Below are positions 7,142-9,431 of a stretch of 9,431 nucleotides of DNA, one piece after another (position 1 is the stretch's first letter; every line of letters begins with the position of its first letter). The notes under the pieces were generated by a model. That model had not been told where the DNA came from, made no database searches, and worked only from the letters and a program-made list of their open reading frames with translations. The DNA comes from Saprospiraceae bacterium UBA7328 (GTDB lineage Bacteria > Bacteroidota > Bacteroidia > Chitinophagales > Saprospiraceae). Position numbers and translations under genes: made by a program. The stretch spans positions 1 to 9,431 of the forward strand of contig DKPS01000202.1 in assembly GCA_002471345.1 (NCBI GenBank). Direction: 5' to 3'.

Positions 7142-7978
7142 TTAGGTCATTCTGAACTCTTTTGGTGTAACATGGAAGTGAGATAAAAAAGAAGTACTAA
7201 AATGGGCTGCATTTTCAAAGCCACAATCCCAGGCAGTTTGACTTATTGATTGATCCGAAGTTTTTAATAAATGGGGAGCTTTCTCCAGTCGCTTTTGCTT
7301 AATGTATTTAGCTGGAGAATGATCATACAATTTTCTAAATTCTCTTTTAAAAGTACTTTCACTTCGAGCTGTAAGGTGAGCTAGGTCTTGAATACTGAGA
7401 TTATTAAAAATATTAGCCTCTACAACTTTTTCAAATGCCGTTTTCATTGGCCTATACAGAGATTCAAGTAGACCAAGTGCTTCTTTATTATGTCCAAAAT
7501 CAGATATCACATAAATCAACTCCTGTAATTTCAAACCCATCAGTTCTTCAGTGATTAATTCTGGGTATTCAAAGTAGATGTACATCGAATTCACCAAATT
7601 GTCTATCTGAATATTTTGAGTATACTTGAGAGATTACATTGGTTTTTTCTGAGACTCATCCAATTTGAGAAAGCTCATTTCTTTCCCTTCGAATGCTCGT
7701 TGTATTAAAGTTGGATCTAAATGAAAAACCATACTTTTAAAAGGTGATTCAGCTGAAGCATTTTGAACTTTATTGATGTAGTTCCCACACTTCATCAAAA
7801 TACTTTCACGATTTTTCATCGGTACCTTTTCAGTAGGTGAAAATAAATCTTGTTCTCCCTCCCTAACATAAGCTAAGCAGGCATCATCAATCATTGTCGC
7901 CGCAATCTCCTTTGGCTCAGTATTCTTCACACATTGGGCAAAGACTTTTCCATAGAGCGGTATTGTTCCCGTAATCAT
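7142..7978 (-). pseudogene. AraC-family transcription regulator split by an in-frame TAA
   Basis: Read through its stop, the protein has 278 residues, a usual AraC length. The N-terminal half (residues 1-114, contains ACLAYVREGEQDLFSPTEKV, ILMKCGNYINKV, MVFHLDPTLI) is a cupin-like sensor domain as in other Bacteroidota AraC proteins. Codon 115 is TAA (7634-7636). The same frame continues with SLKYTQNIQIDNLVNSMYIY and the linker helix, then two helix-turn-helix units, about residues 195-217 (LSIQDLAHLTARSESTFKRE) and 244-268 (ISQTAWDCGFENAAHFSTSF), ending VTPKEFRMT. The second unit matches the AraC signature well, so decay is recent. A single C-to-T change (CAA to TAA) would explain the stop. 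The only restart nearby is a TTG at 7597, which would give a DNA-binding fragment without the sensor. An AGG lies close before the ATG at 7978. A candidate operator at 8011-8044 suggests autoregulation. Confidence 0.88.
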
Positions 7979-8010
7979 GACCTAAATATAATTTGAAACA
8001 ACTTAATCCA

Positions 8011-8044
8011 CTTTTCTAAAAAGGTCAAAAATGATGAGGTCAAA
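8011..8044 (-). promoter_or_regulatory. Candidate operator upstream of the AraC-type gene
   Basis: The 21 bases at 8011-8031 contain AAGGTCAA and match the element before the SRPBCC gene (7112-7132) at 16 of 21 positions. A further AGGTCAAA (8037-8044) follows its first copy (8022-8029) with a 15-base period, making a direct repeat of the kind AraC-type proteins often bind. The site starts 33 bases upstream of the ATG at 7978, where it could overlap the promoter. Function is an inference from repetition and position. Confidence 0.33.
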
Positions 8045-8667
8045 CTGGAGGTGGATAAAATGAATGAGTTTTAAAATTGTGTTCTACCTGATACTAAATA
8101 CTCTCTATCTATAAAAGGCGTCAGGCGTGAAAGCAAGGCGATTTGAGTATATCAAATAGAATTTGAGGGTAAGAAATCTGACATAGATCACTGTCCTGTC
8201 TATTCTAAAAAGTAGCCATAAACGACCGTAAACAATTGCTCTCATTCGCCATCATGTCCTAATAGAGCAAAAGAAAGTACTAAGGAAAAGAAATAGCCGA
8301 ATCAAAAAACATAATCAATTTAATAGGAATATCACCTAAAAATTATCAATCCTCAAATCTGAGCAAAAGAACTCAAGTTCAATGGTATAAAGTCTACAAG
8401 CAATAGATTTTACAATGTGGTAGCAAACTACACCATCAACTCTTGATGCCTACTAGGTGACATTACTGCCCTCTGTGTAAAATACATCTATCTCAACCTG
8501 AATTAAACCGCGCAAAATGTTTAAGCTAAAGCCGAATTGAATTTTCAAATCTGTTCATAAGATCTTTAGTAGAGTACTGAACAATAGAAGAAAGAATCTA
8601 TTTAGACAAAGAAAGAACAATTAAGAGTAACCTAAAATGATAGAGTAAATTTAAAGATCTAACAAAT
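8045..8667. other. Long intergenic region without a recognisable gene
   Basis: About 620 bases separate the AraC-type gene from the flavin reductase. Both strands were read in all frames. The longest open frames are a minus-strand ORF 8245-8105 (46 residues, strongly basic and aromatic, no family) and a minus-strand stretch without a start containing VDGVVCYHIVKSIACRLYTI. Neither is convincing. No strong inverted repeats, tRNA-like fold or tandem repeats were seen. It may be eroded coding DNA, in keeping with the damaged genes nearby, or a long leader for the flavin reductase transcript. Confidence 0.4.
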
Positions 8668-9300
8668 ATGATATTTAAAGAAAACGAAATAGACAAGCTG
8701 GATAAGAATTATCGGATTAATCTAATTAATTCTATCACTGGAATAAAACCCGCAAACTTAATAGGAACAAAGTCAAATCAGAAGGAGGACAACTTAGCTA
8801 TATTTTCATCAATAGTTCATTTGGGTTCTAGCCCAGCGCAATTAGGTATGATTTCACGCCCACAGTTACCTCTCTTGAAGGATACCTACTCCAACATACT
8901 GGAAACAAAATATTATACAATTAATCATATCGCTCGACCCTTCATTAAAAAGGCACATTATACGTCAGCCAAACTTGAGAAGTCCGACTCTGAATTTGAC
9001 ATAATGAATTTAGAAAGGGAAAATATCAATGACTTTTTTGCACCATTTGTAAAAGAGAGTCCGGTCAAAATAGGAATGCGTTATCTTAAGAGTATTGACC
9101 TACCTAATGGATGTATTTTAATTATTGGAGAGGTGATATTGATACAATTAGAAGAAAGATGGTTGGATGAACAAGGATCTTTGGAATTAGATCATTACGG
9201 AGCTGTGGGAATATCAGGACTGAGTAGTTACTACTCAATAGAAAAAATTGCAACATTTCCTTATGTCAAGCTTGAAGAGATACCTGATTTCAATGCATAG
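8668..9300 (+). CDS. Flavin reductase-like protein (FMN-binding split-barrel family)
   Basis: The protein has 210 residues and belongs to the flavin reductase/DIM6-NTAB group, which binds FMN and reduces flavin with NAD(P)H or serves related redox roles in the cytoplasm. Family marks in order: [13 protein letters not shown] (residues 22-34), [20 protein letters not shown] (42-61), which lines the FMN site, the paired Tyr and INHI of KYYTINHIA (81-89), [16 protein letters not shown] (96-111), [13 protein letters not shown] (127-139), and IIGEVILI (152-159). A conserved tail [14 protein letters not shown] (188-201) follows. The frame is intact with ATG at 8668; no ribosome site is visible, as is normal in Bacteroidota. 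The stop overlaps the DUF2256 start (9293), so the two are almost certainly one operon. In related genomes this pair sits beside photolyase/cryptochrome genes, and supplying reduced flavin there is a plausible but unproven role. Confidence 0.9.
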   Translation: MIFKENEIDKLDKNYRINLINSITGIKPANLIGTKSNQKEDNLAIFSSIVHLGSSPAQLGMISRPQLPLLKDTYSNILETKYYTINHIARPFIKKAHYTSAKLEKSDSEFDIMNLERENINDFFAPFVKESPVKIGMRYLKSIDLPNGCILIIGEVILIQLEERWLDEQGSLELDHYGAVGISGLSSYYSIEKIATFPYVKLEEIPDFNA

Positions 9301-9431
9301 AAGAAAACAGTTGTTTAAAATTTGCAATGTATGTGAAAAGCCTTTTTCATGGCGCAAGAAATGGGAAAGAAATTGGGTGGAAGTAAAATTTTGCAGCAAG
9401 AAATGCAGAAAAAACAAAAGAAATGTCAAAA
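9293..9431 (+). CDS. DUF2256 small zinc-ribbon protein, partial at window end
   Basis: This is a very small basic protein of unknown function, defined by a Cys4 zinc ribbon with a Trp-rich core. Visible here are [18 protein letters not shown] (Cys11 and Cys14) and [11 protein letters not shown] (Cys34 and Cys38). The spacing and the WRKKW box match DUF2256 closely. 46 codons are visible and the gene runs off the window; the family is usually about 45-60 residues, so only a few codons are missing. The ATG at 9293 overlaps the flavin reductase stop (9298-9300) by eight bases, in another frame. DUF2256 genes are often found next to genes for photolyase/cryptochrome-like flavoproteins, so such a gene is expected downstream; this is known context rather than something seen in the window. 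Confidence 0.87.
   Translation, partial: MHRRKQLFKICNVCEKPFSWRKKWERNWVEVKFCSKKCRKNKRNVK

Noticed and set aside
3511..7636. Stop codon reassignment (TAA or TAG read as an amino acid)
   Set aside because: Intact genes in the window end normally with TAA, TAG and TGA, and the frameshifted genes would not be repaired by recoding.
8105..8245. 46-residue minus-strand ORF
   Set aside because: Short, strongly basic and aromatic, no recognisable family or context; expected by chance in AT-rich DNA.
8380..8500. Open minus-strand stretch resembling a transposase fragment
   Set aside because: No transposase motif, inverted ends or target duplication; the resemblance was only impressionistic.

Overview
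The window looks like a piece of a Bacteroidota chromosome, most likely a marine or environmental Cytophagales or Flavobacteriia relative. The reasons are the AT-rich DNA, the absence of clear Shine-Dalgarno sites, and the gene families present: a clostripain-type C11 peptidase ending in the usual Asn-Asn-Tyr-x-Trp tail, a membrane-anchored LytTR regulator, a DUF6090 protein, and a flavin reductase next to DUF2256. No mobile element, CRISPR array, tRNA or rRNA was seen.

Layout. Positions 1-619 hold no convincing intact gene, only a possible decayed gene on the minus strand. On the plus strand follow a secreted clostripain-like protease (620-2037, frameshifted), a secreted M1 metallopeptidase (2135-3445, intact), a small one-helix membrane ORF with an internal stop (3445-3687), a membrane LytTR regulator (3751-4601, apparently frameshifted), a CPBP intramembrane protease (4714-5334, intact) with a large hairpin behind it (5341-5419), and a DUF6090 membrane protein (5625-6388, frameshifted). 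On the minus strand are an AraC-type regulator (7978 down to 7142, split by an in-frame TAA) and an SRPBCC protein (7050 down to 6535, intact). After about 690 bases without a recognisable gene, the plus strand resumes with a flavin reductase-like protein (8668-9300) overlapping a DUF2256 zinc-ribbon gene that runs off the window end (9293 onward). That pair is typical of photolyase/cryptochrome neighbourhoods.

The most striking property is the number of broken genes. Three genes each need exactly one restored base to read through (near 1483-1485, 3888-3912 and 5679-5683). One regulator carries an in-frame TAA and one small ORF an in-frame TAG. Both transcription regulators are broken, while the M1 peptidase, CPBP, SRPBCC and flavin reductase genes are open. 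All three frameshifts have the same sign (one base missing), so indel errors in the assembly must be excluded first. The nonsense codons cannot be explained that way.

The second point is regulatory. A 21-base element containing AAGGTCAA occurs, matching at 16 of 21 positions, upstream of both the AraC gene and the SRPBCC gene. It is a candidate operator linking the two. I did not find evidence for a wholly new multi-gene system in this window.
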